The notes: a model not told the origin generated them from the sequence alone. Numbered from the stretch's first letter, positions 17,435-26,546 are shown. The stretch is DNA of 64,000 nt from PALSA-555 sp963821325 (GCA_963821325.1 CAWGDC010000001.1:248001-312000), one strand, 5' to 3'. Program-made: numbers and translations.

Positions 17435-18181
17435 TCAGAAGACGCGGAGCTGGCGCACGGTCGCGAGGTCGGCCGGGTCCCCGGTGGCCTCAACCCCCAG
17501 CTCGTCCCACGTCCCTCGATGGGTGATCCAGCGTACGAAGGCGGCCGAATCGCTCTGCACCCGAGCCGATGCCGCGCCCGACCCCAAGGTGATCGTCCGA
17601 GCCCCCGGACCGGTGAGCACGCACTCGACGCAGCCGCCGAGGGACGCGACGCGATCGACGTTCTGTTGGGGCAGCGCGGCGGCGACCCAGTCGAGCGCGG
17701 GGGTGAGGCGCACCTCGTCCGACGCGGGTGGCGGCCCGGGCAGCGGGCCACGCGGCGCGAACAGGTCGGCCCGAATGTGGGTGTAGTGGTCGAACGCGAA
17801 CGCGTTGCCGAGCGCCGAGGCCGGGTAGGTGCCGAGGTCCCCGAGGGGGAGCTCGAACGTCTGACCGGCGAGCTCCCCGAGGCGGGCGATCGCGTCGGTG
17901 CTCACCGAGCGGTAGTCGTCAACGACGCGGTCCGCGTTCCAGGATCGCCGGGCGGCGACGTAGCGCTCCTGCGCCGCCTCGGTCGGCGCACCCGCGGTGT
18001 CGGGCAGCGACGACGGATCGACCACGAGCCAGAACAGGGCGCCCATGTGCGCCACGACGTCCTGCACGGACCACCCGGGACAGCCGCTCGGCGACCGCCA
18101 CTCGGCGTCGCCCAACCCGTCGCAGATCTCGAGCAAGGCCGTCCGGTCCGCTGTCAGCGCGCCGATCGCTCCGTCCATCAT
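17435..18181 (-). CDS. Mycothiol-dependent maleylpyruvate isomerase-family protein (DinB-like)
   Basis: Protein of 248 residues. Its N-terminal helical-bundle domain carries the family signature (LGDAEWRSPSGCPGWSVQDV and VAHMGALFW) at residues ~25-52. The histidines in VAHMG and in FDHYTHIRADL are candidate metal ligands. A C-terminal ~85-residue MDMPI/SCP2-like domain follows. Family members use mycothiol as cofactor for isomerase or transferase reactions, which fits an actinomycete. It is divergent from a TetR gene across a near-perfect palindrome and is probably that regulator's target. The substrate cannot be told from sequence. Confidence 0.8.
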   Translation of the reverse strand: MMDGAIGALTADRTALLEICDGLGDAEWRSPSGCPGWSVQDVVAHMGALFWLVVDPSSLPDTAGAPTEAAQERYVAARRSWNADRVVDDYRSVSTDAIARLGELAGQTFELPLGDLGTYPASALGNAFAFDHYTHIRADLFAPRGPLPGPPPASDEVRLTPALDWVAAALPQQNVDRVASLGGCVECVLTGPGARTITLGSGAASARVQSDSAAFVRWITHRGTWDELGVEATGDPADLATVRQLRVF

Positions 18182-18205
18182 GAGCCCCCAGCCTGGATAG
18201 CAGAA

Positions 18206-18218
18206 CTATGTTACATAG
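18206..18218. promoter_or_regulatory. Probable TetR operator between MDMPI-family gene and TetR gene
   Basis: A 13-base palindrome with arms CTATGT and ACATAG around one central T. It lies 25 bases from the MDMPI-family start (18181) and 8 bases from the preferred TetR start (18226). It overlaps an in-frame ATG at 18208, which argues for the later start. Perfect symmetry in a divergent promoter is the usual look of a TetR operator. No binding data exist. Confidence 0.6.
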
Positions 18219-18225
18219 TGAGACT

Positions 18226-18900
18226 ATGGCCACGGGAGGGTCGCCGCAAGACCCACGTCGATCCACTACACCCAAACCCGTGGCCCCACCTCCACGACCA
18301 TCCCTGCGCGCCGAGCACGTCCAGGCGACCCGTGCGGCGCTGGTGGCCGCCGGCGAGCGGCTGTTCGGCGACGCGGGGTTCGCCGCCACCAGCGTCGAGG
18401 ACCTGGCCGCCGCCGCGGGGGTGACGACCGGGGCGCTGTACCACCACTTCCCGACGAAGAAGGCGCTCTTCGAGACGGTGTTCCAGGAGCTGCACCTTCG
18501 GCTGCTCACGACTGCGGCGGACGCGGCGAACAGCTCGAGCGACACCGTGGAGCAGCTCACCCGCGGCCTCGAAGCGTCCCTCGACGCCATGCTCGAACCG
18601 GACGTCCAGCGCATCCTCGTCATCGACGCGCCCGCGGTGCTGGGGCTCGATCGCTACATCGAGCTCGACGAGCGCTACGCGTTCGACGCCATGGTCGCGT
18701 TGCTCAGCGCCGCGAAGGCCGAGGGCGCCCTGACCGTCGAGAGTCCCGAGACGCTCGCTCGCCTGCTGCTCGGCGCCTTGACCCGCGCCGGCATCCTGAT
18801 CGCCCACGCCACCGATCCGGACCGGACCCGTCGGGCGGTGTCGCGCACGGTGCGCGAGCTGCTCGCCGGCCTCGGCGGGTCGGCATCCGAGAGCTCGTAG
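18226..18900 (+). CDS. TetR/AcrR-family transcriptional regulator
   Basis: Regulator of ~224 residues. After a proline-rich N-terminal tail of ~25 residues comes the DNA-binding domain: AALVAAGERLFGDAGFAATS, then EDLAAAAGVTTGALYHHF (HTH at residues ~50-70) and KKALFETVF. The C-terminal ligand-binding helices are all present. It is read away from the MDMPI-family gene with a 13-base palindrome in the shared promoter, so it likely represses both. The start at 18226 is preferred over the in-frame ATG at 18208, because the latter lies within the operator. Confidence 0.86.
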   Translation: MATGGSPQDPRRSTTPKPVAPPPRPSLRAEHVQATRAALVAAGERLFGDAGFAATSVEDLAAAAGVTTGALYHHFPTKKALFETVFQELHLRLLTTAADAANSSSDTVEQLTRGLEASLDAMLEPDVQRILVIDAPAVLGLDRYIELDERYAFDAMVALLSAAKAEGALTVESPETLARLLLGALTRAGILIAHATDPDRTRRAVSRTVRELLAGLGGSASESS

Positions 18901-18954
18901 TGCCTCGTCACGGCACGACGAGCTCGCGGGCGCGCCGCCGCGGGTGTCACCGGG

Positions 18955-19311
18955 TCAGACGCTGCCGTCGCCGTCGCTCGGGCCCCCGTTGTTGTCAGCG
19001 TCGTGGTCGCCACCGTTGCCCTGCGGGATCGTCGGCGACGGGGGCGGTGGGGCGACCACCGGCGGCGGGGGCGGCGGCGGCGCTGGCGACACGACCGGCG
19101 GGTTGGTCACGACCGGGGGCGGTGGCGGGCCGTGCGGTGTCGTCGTGGGCGGCAGCGTCGGGGGTGGGAGCGGCTCCGTCGTCGTGGGGGCCGCGGCGGC
19201 GACCGTGCGGCTCCCGGTGGTGCCCGACGAGGTCGTGAGGACGACCAGGAGGGCCAGGACCGCGGCCGCGGCGGCGGCGAGGACGGAGACGACGAGCCGT
19301 GGGCGAGACAT
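18955..19311 (-). CDS. Small proline-rich membrane-anchored protein
   Basis: Protein of 118 residues with an N-terminal signal-anchor (basic MSRPR, then a ~22-residue hydrophobic stretch). A long Pro/Thr/Val-rich segment containing runs of prolines follows, and the acidic, glycine-rich tail ends SDGDGSV. This is the composition of cell-wall-spanning or wall-associated actinobacterial proteins. The ATG at 19311 has AAAGGA six bases upstream. It is downstream of and co-oriented with a small membrane protein gene. No enzymatic motif is visible. Confidence 0.65.
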   Translation of the reverse strand: MSRPRLVVSVLAAAAAAVLALLVVLTTSSGTTGSRTVAAAAPTTTEPLPPPTLPPTTTPHGPPPPPVVTNPPVVSPAPPPPPPPVVAPPPPSPTIPQGNGGDHDADNNGGPSDGDGSV

Positions 19312-19340
19312 GGGTGGTCCTTTCTCTCCCCCGGCGGTGT

Positions 19341-19851
19341 TCAATCGGTCGTGCGGGTGGCCCCGAGGGGCAGCGCGGCGCCCAGCAGGAGCAGCGCGGC
19401 GCCGACGGATTCGACGACGAGGCTCGTGCTGGCCCACGGGGCGTCGAGGTGGTCCATGAAGCCGAAGAGCCCGACCGTCGCGCTCGAGCAGCAGCCCGGC
19501 GATCGTGGCCAGGAGAAACCCGGCACCGACGACGGCGAGCGTGACCCGCGGGAAGGCGACGAGCGCGACGGCGAGGGTCATGCCCGCGATGCCCTGCCAC
19601 AAGAACAGGGGCCCGATGATCGACACGTGTCGATAGCCGTCGGCCCACAGGTAGAGGTGGACGAGCGCGGCGCTCGCCGCCATCGCCGATCCGGCCACGA
19701 ACAGGGTGTTCGTGACGAAGCGTCGTGTCGGCGAACCGATCGGTGGGGCCAGGGCGATCACGGCGACGGACGGCCTCCCGCGTCGCCGCGCCGGGGGACG
19801 GCGCCCACTTGTGCGTCGGTGATCGGTGAGGGCGCTCGGCGTATGGGTCAT
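19341..19851 (-). CDS. Four-helix integral membrane protein (frameshifted)
   Basis: The first ~120 residues give a basic N-terminus and three hydrophobic helices (TNTLFVAGSAMAASAALVHL, IIGPLFLWQGIAGMTLAVAL, VGAGFLLATIAGLLL). The frame then shifts at a GAGCGCG run near 19479-19487, and the fourth helix (ESVGAALLLLGAALPLGATR) follows in another frame to the stop. Removing one base gives a clean 169-residue protein. The ATG at 19851 has GGAGG nine bases upstream. The function is unknown; it is probably co-transcribed with the proline-rich protein gene 30 bases downstream. Confidence 0.65.
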
Positions 19852-19940
19852 GCGCTCGGACCTCCGGTGGCGGCGCTGCCTCGCATTACGGGCGGCACAC
19901 GCCGATGGATTGCCTCGATGGAGATCGGCGTGCGTCCCGT

Positions 19941-20588
19941 TCACGTGACGGCGAAGGCGGCGATCGCCGTCTGAAGGGGCGGGCGGTAGCGGCCCCAGGC
20001 CGCCGTGGCCGCCGTCGCGACGACGACCGTGCCCGGCGTGTACGGGCCCACGACCAGACACGCGATCTCGCGGTAGTGGTGATGATCGACCCGCGTCACG
20101 TATCGGTCCATGACACAGGATCCCTCACCACCGCGAAAGGGCAGCTGCTCCCCCGACGCTTCCAGGGTGACCGACTCGTCGTGGTCCTCGCCGAGGAGAC
20201 GCACACGGAAGGCGGCGAAGCCGTGGAACGGCTCGCGTCCCTGCCGTGGGGTGGCGTTCAGGTAGGCGAGGAAGGTGCCCGGCGGATCCTCGACGGCTGC
20301 CGAGACCGTTCCCGGGTCGCCGCCGATCGGCTGGAACGACGGCGGGTACGCGAGCGTCGCGGTGCGAGCCGCCGTGGTCAGCGTGCCCCAGCCCGGCGGC
20401 GCGAGCGTGGGGACGAGCCACGGAAACGAGCGGTGCGCTGCGGGCGACGGCCCGACACGCGCCGCGGCGTTGGGCATGGAGGCAACCGCTAGCCCGAAGA
20501 GCGCCACGATCGCGCCCCAGCCGCGCACGGGGCGCCCCCGCCCACAGACCCGCGGGCGGAGCCCGCACCGTCGCCCTGACGATCGCAT
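19941..20588 (-). CDS. Secreted or membrane-anchored hypothetical protein
   Basis: Protein of 215 residues with an arginine-rich N-terminus and one hydrophobic segment (WGAIVALFGLAVASM) that would act as a signal or anchor. The rest is a soluble domain with an internal pattern like ATLAYPPSFQPIGGDPGTVS and two cysteines near the C-terminal third, in SCVMDRY and IACLVVG, which could form a disulfide outside the cell. I do not recognise the family. It lies between a membrane protein gene and a cyclic-nucleotide-binding protein gene on the same strand. Confidence 0.55.
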   Translation of the reverse strand: MRSSGRRCGLRPRVCGRGRPVRGWGAIVALFGLAVASMPNAAARVGPSPAAHRSFPWLVPTLAPPGWGTLTTAARTATLAYPPSFQPIGGDPGTVSAAVEDPPGTFLAYLNATPRQGREPFHGFAAFRVRLLGEDHDESVTLEASGEQLPFRGGEGSCVMDRYVTRVDHHHYREIACLVVGPYTPGTVVVATAATAAWGRYRPPLQTAIAAFAVT

Positions 20589-20691
20589 CGGCGGTCATAC
20601 GGCCCGCCGCGACGAATGGCTTGCCTTCGGGTCGCAGGAACGGGTGGCTGGCGCCGTCCCGAGTCTCGAACGGTGTGACCGGTTGGCCCGC

Positions 20692-21042
20692 TCAGGTCTC
20701 CAGCGCGCGGAGACGGTCGGCCATCGCCGACATCACCTGGAGCGCGAAGGTGGGTGTCTCGGTGACGAGGAACAGGAACCGGCGGCGGTCGATGACCGCG
20801 AGCTCGGTGTCGGCGGTCGCCACCGCCGTGGCCATCCGGGGTGACGAGTCGACGAGTGCCATCTCACCGAACACGTCGTCCTCGCCGAGCTCGGCGACGA
20901 CGCCCTGTCCGGTTCGCAGCTCGACGCTCCCCGAGATGATCCCGAACATCTCGTCGCCCGCGTCGCCCTCCGCGAAGACCGTCGAGCCGGACGGCACGCT
21001 TCGCGTGCTCGTCGCGTTTTGGAAGACACCTCGAACGCTCAT
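20692..21042 (-). CDS. Stand-alone cyclic-nucleotide-binding domain protein
   Basis: Protein of 116 residues consisting only of a CRP-type cNMP-binding beta-roll: STVFAEGDAGDEMFGIISG near the start and the phosphate-binding cassette-like FGEMALVDSSPRMATAVA around residue 60, then a C-terminal helix. There is no helix-turn-helix, so it is not a transcription factor by itself. Such proteins may bind cAMP to regulate a partner such as an acetyltransferase or a membrane protein. It lies about 120 bases downstream of the WYL regulator gene on the same strand. Confidence 0.8.
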   Translation of the reverse strand: MSVRGVFQNATSTRSVPSGSTVFAEGDAGDEMFGIISGSVELRTGQGVVAELGEDDVFGEMALVDSSPRMATAVATADTELAVIDRRRFLFLVTETPTFALQVMSAMADRLRALET

Positions 21043-21163
21043 GCTGCTCCCCCCGGCGCCCTGCGCCGTCCAGGATCGGTGGTCCCCCGGGCATGATCGT
21101 CCAGTCCGACGGTCCCATGACGCAAATCAGCCGCTGGGCTGCGTCCCGACCGCCCCCCGACCG

Positions 21164-22121
21164 TCAGGGGCGCGCCCGGGAAGTGCCGTACGACCGGGTG
21201 AGGCTGGCCCCCAGGTGCGCGAGGTGGTCGCGGACGGCTTGGGGCGCGAGCACCTCGACGTGGTCCGCGAACCCGGCGAGCTCGGCGCCGACGGTCGCCT
21301 CGGCGTGGCCGCGGATCTCGACGTCGACGCGGCCGCCCGGTGCCGGGTCGCCGACGGTCAGCCGGGTGCCGAAGACCGACCGGAGCACGCCCAGCATGCT
21401 CGGGTCCGCGCGGGCGGTGACCCGAGCCGCGAAGCGTCGATCGTCGAGCCCGGCCAGGATCTGCGCCCAGCTCTCCTCCAGGTTGAAGCCCGGCGGACGA
21501 CGCACGGGCTCGTCGGTGACCGTCACGGCGCGGACTCGATCGACGCGAAAGGTCCGCACGCCGCGGTCGGTGTCGCTCACCAGGTACCAGGTCGTCCCCT
21601 TGGCGACGAGCCCGAGCGGGTGCACGAGCCGGTCGCTGCGACGTCGATCGCGGCCGACGTAGCCGAGACGGAGCACGCGTCCGTCGATCGTCGCCTGCTG
21701 CAACGTGGCCAGGTGCTCGGGTGGGGGCCGCTCGGCGCGGTCCCGACGCGCTCGCGTCGATCACGACGGCGGCGGCGGCCACGTCGGCGTCGGCCCGGAA
21801 CGGCTCGGGGAGCGCCCGGATCAGCTTGCGGAGCGCCGCCTTCACCGGGGGCGTCGCGGCCGACGGGCCGGCGACGAGGAGCAGGGCCCGGGCCTCGTCG
21901 GCGGTCAGCCCGCTGAGGTCGGTGCGGGCCCCACCGACGAGCGACCAGCCGCCCCCGCGGCCCCGTTGGGGATAGACGGGCACCCCGGCGAGGGCGAGCG
22001 CCTCGAGATCACGGCGTGCCGTGCGCTCCGAGATCTCGAGCTCCCGGCTCAGCTGGGCCGCCGTGACCCGGCCGCGGGCCTGCAGCACCAGGAGCGCCGC
22101 GACCAGGCGATCGGCACGCAT
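21164..22121 (-). CDS. WYL-domain transcriptional regulator (YafY type; frameshifted)
   Basis: The first part is a DeoR-like winged helix (RVTAAQLSRELEISERTARR, then DLEALALAGVPVYPQRGRGG) that continues with ADEARALLL. The C-terminal WYL domain (GRVLRLGYVGRDRRRSDR, then HPLGLVAKGTTWYLV) is in another frame. One extra base in GAGCGCG at 21741-21752 explains the break; without it the protein has 318 residues. These regulators sense small ligands or nucleic acids through the WYL domain. It is divergent from a DinB gene, a pairing common in actinomycetes, so it probably represses that gene and itself. Confidence 0.8.
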
Positions 22122-22143
22122 GGCCACAGCCTCGCACCAGAAC

Positions 22144-22160
22144 TGGCCACAAGACGGCCA
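22144..22160. promoter_or_regulatory. Candidate WYL-regulator operator
   Basis: A five-base inverted repeat, TGGCC and GGCCA, separated by seven bases, lies 23 bases upstream of the WYL regulator start in the short divergent region shared with the DinB gene. The motif TGGCCAC also recurs as a near direct repeat. Position and symmetry suggest an operator, but the arms are short, so confidence is low. Confidence 0.4.
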
Positions 22161-22229
22161 CTTTGAGGGGGAGGGTGTCCCTGACCCGCAACGACGCGCC
22201 GGCGAGCGCCGGCGCAGGAGGTGCTCACG

Positions 22230-22805
22230 ATGGCCGGCATGGTCTCCCCCGTCGCCGACGAGCGGTCAGCGCTCCTCGACTACCTCGCCCAGCAGCGCTA
22301 CGTGCTGCGACTCACCGCCTACGGGCTGACCGACGAGCAGGCCCGCGCGACACCGACGGTCGGGCCGCTCAGCGTGGGTGGGCTGATCAACCACGTGGCC
22401 GCCGTCGAGGAGGGTTGGATCGACACCGTGCTGCAACGTCCGCTCAGCAGCGACGCCGACGAGAACGACCGAGGCTTTCGCCTCGGGTCCGACGCCACAC
22501 TCGCCACGGTGCTCGAGCGCTACGCGACGGTGGCGCGGCGCACCGCCGACGTCATCGCCGGCATCGCGGACCTCGGCCAGCCCGTGCCCGTTCCCCAGGG
22601 CGTGCCGTGGTTTCCCGACGACGTGGACGCCTGGTCGGTGCGGTGGGTGCTGCTCCATCTCATCGAGGAGACGGCCCGACACGCCGGCCACGCCGACATC
22701 GTGCGCGAGTCGGTGGACGGCGCGACCGCGTTCCCGATCATGGCCGCCGCCGAAGGGTGGCCCGCGACGCCGTGGCTCCAGCCCGGGGAGCCGGCCACGT
22801 CGTGA
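22230..22805 (+). CDS. DinB/DUF664-family protein
   Basis: Helical-bundle protein of 191 residues. Conserved histidines sit in LINHVAAVEEGWID near residue 55 and in LLHLIEETARHAGHADIVRE near residue 145, giving the three-histidine metal site of DinB-like enzymes. Family members act with low-molecular-weight thiols (mycothiol or bacillithiol) in transferase reactions. The ATG at 22230 has AGGAGG eight bases upstream. It is divergent from the WYL regulator, which probably controls it. Confidence 0.85.
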   Translation: MAGMVSPVADERSALLDYLAQQRYVLRLTAYGLTDEQARATPTVGPLSVGGLINHVAAVEEGWIDTVLQRPLSSDADENDRGFRLGSDATLATVLERYATVARRTADVIAGIADLGQPVPVPQGVPWFPDDVDAWSVRWVLLHLIEETARHAGHADIVRESVDGATAFPIMAAAEGWPATPWLQPGEPATS

Positions 22806-22845
22806 CCCGCGTCCGTCGCTCAGCCCACCGCGGCCCGTCACGCGT

Positions 22846-23669
22846 TCACCCGTGGCGCAGCCCGGTGAAGAGGTCGTCCATCACCGGCGTGGCCCGGGTG
22901 GTCTCCCCGGCCCGCACGAACTCCTCGGTGCCGAACATCTCGGTGAAGTCGGCGAGCGGGAACCGAAGGAAGAAGACGTTCTCGGCCTGACTCGCGTGGG
23001 CCCGGAGCGCCGCGAGCTTGGCGCTGGCCTGGTCGCGGCAGTCGATCGAGGCCGCGATCTCCTCGTCGGGTGAGCCGAACGCACCCTCGTCGACGTCGGG
23101 GAGCTCGACGCCGGCCGCCACGGCTCGTGCTCGGAAGGCCTCCAACCGCGTGCGACGAACCGTCGGGAAGTAGAGCCGGGCCGTGGACTGCGACGCGCGC
23201 AGGGCCTCGACCGTGATCCGGTGCGCCTGGATGTGGTCCGGGTGGCCGTAGAAGCCGTGGGCGTCGTACGTGACGACGACCTGCGGCCCGTAGCGGCCGA
23301 TCAGCTCGGTCAAGGGCGCCGCGGCCTCCTCGACCGCGAGCGTCGCGAAGGCGCCCGGCGACTCGTTGCTCGCCCAGCCCGCCATCCCCGAATCGTGGTA
23401 CCCGAGGCGCTCAAGGTGGGTCACGCCCAGGATCCGGCAGCTCGCCTCGAGCTCGCGCCGCCGCGTGTCGCGACCACGGCGGCCTCGTCGTGACGCGGAT
23501 CTCCCGGCTTCGAGCCGTCGATGGCATCGCCGTACTCGCCGTTCGTGCAGGTGACGAGCACGGTCCGGAACCCGTCACCGGAGTACCTCGCCAGGATGCC
23601 GCCAGTCGTCGACGCCTCGTCGTCGGGGTGCGCGTGGACGGCCATCAGCGTCAGCGGCGTCTCGACCAT
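22846..23669 (-). CDS. PIG-L family deacetylase/mycothiol S-conjugate amidase-like (frameshifted)
   Basis: The N-terminal part has the zinc motif HAHPDDEA at residue ~12 and LVTCTNGEYGD. The C-terminal part, in another frame, has the second zinc-site motif HGFYGHPDHIQAH. The junction lies near 23455-23466, where one base appears to be missing in a GCGGCGGCGCG stretch; with it the protein is 274 residues, the normal length. The family includes MshB (mycothiol synthesis) and Mca (mycothiol-conjugate detoxification). The length and the HPDHIQAH block fit Mca-like enzymes, but I do not commit to a symbol. Two mycothiol-type DinB genes lie within 6 kb. Confidence 0.8.
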
Positions 23670-23760
23670 GGGTCACCTCTCCCGTCGGGTCCTACGACCT
23701 GGTGCAACCACCGTACGAGGGCGCGGGGGTGTTCTTCGACTGGTCGCGCGCCGCGACCGG

Positions 23761-24975
23761 TCAGGGTCGCTGGCTTGGCGAGTCGTCCTGCCCGGCGCGG
23801 GCCAGCAGCTCGGTCACCGCGAGCAGCACAAGGACCAGGATGGCGATCACGACCACCGCGCCGGGGCCCGGATGGTTGAGCACGACGAGCACGAGCAAGC
23901 CGAACGCGATCACGGCGAGCCGCGCCACGCTGCGGTGGGAACCGACGAGGCGTGCGGCGCGCGGCGAGATCGCGCCCTGACCGGGTGCCCGGAACACCAG
24001 GTCGCGAGCGCCGGTGCGCACGCGGGTCGCGATCCGACCGGGACCAGCGAGCCAGGCTCCGAGCGCGACGATCACGGCCAGGGCGAACACCGTCCGCAGT
24101 GCGAGCAGCAAGAAGCTCAGCAGCTGGTCGTAGATGGCACCGGCGGCGAGCCAATTCACGCTGGCGGGCAGCGCGTCCTGATATGGGCTGCGCAGCGCAT
24201 TCCAGAGGACCAGGAACAGCAGCATCACGAACGCCAACCCGACCCCGCCCCGCACGATCGTCCGGCGGCGGTCGCCCGACGCCACGATGGCACCCGCAAA
24301 CGCCAGCACGGTGAGAATCGGCAACACCAAGGCCACGTCGTCGAGCAGTCGCACGGCGCGCTGCGCCTGGGCGATCGCGCTCGAGCGGAAGAGGACGATC
24401 TGATGGCTGTCCTGGCCGCCGGCGGTTGACAGGCCGGTGATACCCGCCTTCGTCAGCACACCGTCGACCTCCGTGATGACCGGCTGGATGTCGACCACGA
24501 CTTGGCCCAGCTTGTTGACGAACCGCCCTTGTCCTCGCAGGACGTCCACCAGGTGGAGGTGGACCTGTCGGTTCAGGCTCTTCCACAGCTGCTGGAAGGT
24601 TGAGGACTGCAGCACGTGCAGTGCTGCGCTGTGCACGTAGCCGCGGATGCCCGCCGCGACGACGGGGACGATGAAGGACGCGCTCGGTGGCAACGCGTCC
24701 TTGAGCCGCGTCTCGAGACTCGAGGCGTTGACCAACGTGGTCGTGACCCGGTCGGCGAGGGCGTCCTGCACGTGAGCGTTGCCGGCGAGCGGGCCCACGG
24801 TCGCCACGTATTGGTCGGTGTTCAGGAGCGTGTCGTGCAGCCAGACGGCGTGGACGGCCAGCGGGGCGAGGAGGCAACCGACGACGACGAGGGTCGTAGC
24901 GAGGGCGCGGCGCCAGCGCGGCACCCGCTTCGCCGCGTCGGGAGCTGCGTCTGGATGATCCGAGCGGTCAGGCAC
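23761..24975 (-). CDS. Conserved actinobacterial integral membrane protein
   Basis: Protein of 404 residues. A basic cytoplasmic N-terminus precedes the first helix (ALATTLVVVGCLLAPLAV). A large extracytoplasmic domain of ~170 residues (LNTDQYVATVGPLAGNAHVQ and following) comes next, and then five to six membrane helices, with the last near VVVIAILVLVLLAVTELLA. The architecture is common among uncharacterised actinobacterial envelope proteins. No catalytic motif is seen. It is alone between a PIG-L gene and a divergent YceI gene. Confidence 0.7.
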   Translation of the reverse strand: MPDRSDHPDAAPDAAKRVPRWRRALATTLVVVGCLLAPLAVHAVWLHDTLLNTDQYVATVGPLAGNAHVQDALADRVTTTLVNASSLETRLKDALPPSASFIVPVVAAGIRGYVHSAALHVLQSSTFQQLWKSLNRQVHLHLVDVLRGQGRFVNKLGQVVVDIQPVITEVDGVLTKAGITGLSTAGGQDSHQIVLFRSSAIAQAQRAVRLLDDVALVLPILTVLAFAGAIVASGDRRRTIVRGGVGLAFVMLLFLVLWNALRSPYQDALPASVNWLAAGAIYDQLLSFLLLALRTVFALAVIVALGAWLAGPGRIATRVRTGARDLVFRAPGQGAISPRAARLVGSHRSVARLAVIAFGLLVLVVLNHPGPGAVVVIAILVLVLLAVTELLARAGQDDSPSQRP

Positions 24976-25236
24976 GAGGTGCCGTCCGAGCCCCTCCTCC
25001 TGCGTGCTGCGCTACCGAGGCACGCACCCGGGTGAGGCTAGTCAGTCGCGTGGACCGCGAGCGCGCCCGCGACGGCCGCGAGGGGGTCATCGGCTTCTTA
25101 CCGTCCGTCGGGGGCCGTTGACGTTGGGGCAGGTAACTGAGGAGGTCGCGAGGACCCGGGCGTCCACGCGACGACGCGGCGAACCGCGCGTACGCCAGAC
25201 TGCTGACCGACCGCATCCGCTTCGGAGCCGAGGCTC

Positions 25237-25929
25237 ATGGCACCCACGCGTCGACCCCGCCACTGGAAGCGGTGGCTGATCGGCGGTGTCGTCGTCGTGG
25301 TGGTCCTCGTCGTCGGGGGACCGTTCGTGTACTTCCATTTCATCGAAGGATCAGCGCCGGCACCGTTCAAGCTCTCCTCCAAGGCGAAGACCCCAGCAGC
25401 GGCGGTGCCGCTGGCCGGGACCTGGACCATCGCGCCGGGTTCTCAGGCGGGATACCGGGTGCAGGAGACCCTCTTCGGGCAGAGCCACACGGCCGTCGGA
25501 CGCACGACCGCGGTGACCGGTCAACTGAGCGCGACCGCGACCGAGGTGACGGACACCAGCGTGACCGTCGACATGACCCAGGTCAGCAGTGACTCCGGCG
25601 AGCGCGACGGACAGTTCCAAGGCCGGATCATGGACACGGCGCAGTTCCCGACCGCGAAGTTCACGCTGACGACACCGATCAACTTCGGGGCGACGCCAAC
25701 ACCGGGCACGACGGTGACCGAGACGGCCGTGGGTAGCTTGCTCCTGCATGGCACCACTCATTCGGTCCAGGTGCCGGTCTCGGCCCGTGAGAGCGGGACG
25801 ACCATCCAGGTGAGCGGATCCATCCCGGTGACGTTCTCTGACTACAACATCAACAACCCGAGCGGCGGACCCGCCAGCGTCGGCAATGCGGGGACCGTCG
25901 AGTTCCTCCTCACCTTCCGTCACGCCTGA
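25237..25929 (+). CDS. Membrane-anchored YceI-family lipid-binding protein
   Basis: Protein of 230 residues. A single N-terminal transmembrane anchor (WLIGGVVVVVVLVVGGPFVY) is followed by the YceI lipocalin-like domain from residue ~60: AGTWTIAPGSQAGYRVQETL, then DGQFQGRIMDTAQFPTAKFT in the middle and VGSLLLHGTTHSVQVPVSA near the end, all typical strands. YceI proteins bind isoprenoid or amphiphilic lipids. Here the barrel would face outward, tethered to the membrane. The gene is divergent from the large membrane protein gene upstream. Confidence 0.87.
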   Translation: MAPTRRPRHWKRWLIGGVVVVVVLVVGGPFVYFHFIEGSAPAPFKLSSKAKTPAAAVPLAGTWTIAPGSQAGYRVQETLFGQSHTAVGRTTAVTGQLSATATEVTDTSVTVDMTQVSSDSGERDGQFQGRIMDTAQFPTAKFTLTTPINFGATPTPGTTVTETAVGSLLLHGTTHSVQVPVSARESGTTIQVSGSIPVTFSDYNINNPSGGPASVGNAGTVEFLLTFRHA

Positions 25930-26006
25930 TCGAGCTCGAACGTCGAGGTCGAAGCGGTCGAGGGCCCGGCGGTCGGCTTCGATTGTCGCGACAGCGAGCT
26001 GGTCGC

Positions 26007-26330
26007 TCAGCCGTGCGAGGCGCCGAGTGCCGTCGGATGGGTCGTGTTGTGCTCATGGAAGCAGAACTGCTCGGGGCGGGCGTAGCCATGAGCGATCGAG
26101 TCCGTGGCCTCGACACCGCGCCGTCGGACCTGGTCGGTCCACGCCCTGCCGTTCCAATATCGGCGATCGTTACGCCCGGTGGGGTCGCGATACCAACGTC
26201 CCGCCCTGAGTGGGTCGCGGCCCGAGGCGAGTGTCCGGGTCTCGGGGGGCGCGGCCGGGACCCAGCGGCGAAACGCGTGCTTGGTCCACGACAGCCGGTC
26301 GCGATGCGGTCGCCTGCTACGGGCCAGCAA
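26007..26330 (-). CDS. Small protein with DUF2510-like domain
   Basis: The recognisable part is a ~30-residue DUF2510 motif, RAGRWYRDPTGRNDRRYWNG followed by RAWTDQV, encoded at about 26127-26209. It usually sits at the N-terminus of actinobacterial membrane proteins. Here it is followed by only ~30 residues and no membrane helix. The frame is open up to a TTG at 26330 that overlaps the end of the next gene; no convincing ribosome-binding site is seen. It may be a remnant of a larger DUF2510 protein. Confidence 0.45.
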   Translation of the reverse strand: MLARSRRPHRDRLSWTKHAFRRWVPAAPPETRTLASGRDPLRAGRWYRDPTGRNDRRYWNGRAWTDQVRRRGVEATDSIAHGYARPEQFCFHEHNTTHPTALGASHG

Positions 26331-26511
26331 GGATCTCTCGCAGCCAGGTCTCGACTTGGGCGCCGACCTCGATGATGTCGCTGTGCACTGACTCGTGCTC
26401 GATCCCGGTCGAGATGTCAGCGGTCTTGCTGAGCTGCGCCCGTAGCGGCGTCGACGATCCGTCTTCGGTCCATGCCCGAATGATGAGGAGGCCGGTTCGG
26501 TCCTTGGGCAT
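26317..26511 (-). CDS. Conserved small protein downstream of BTAD regulator
   Basis: Protein of 64 residues beginning MPKDRTGLLIIRAWTEDG, followed by a beta-strand-like core (STPLRAQLSKTADI) and a C-terminal helix (VGAQVETWLREILAG). Its codon use is normal and its hydrophobic pattern regular, which supports a real gene. It lies 35 bases downstream of the BTAD regulator on the same strand. I recall similar small proteins next to actinobacterial regulators, but no function is known. A role as an accessory of the regulator is inference. Confidence 0.6.
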   Translation of the reverse strand: MPKDRTGLLIIRAWTEDGSSTPLRAQLSKTADISTGIEHESVHSDIIEVGAQVETWLREILAGP

Positions 26512-26546
26512 ATGGCCACTCTACGAAGAGGGCCATGACGGGGCCG

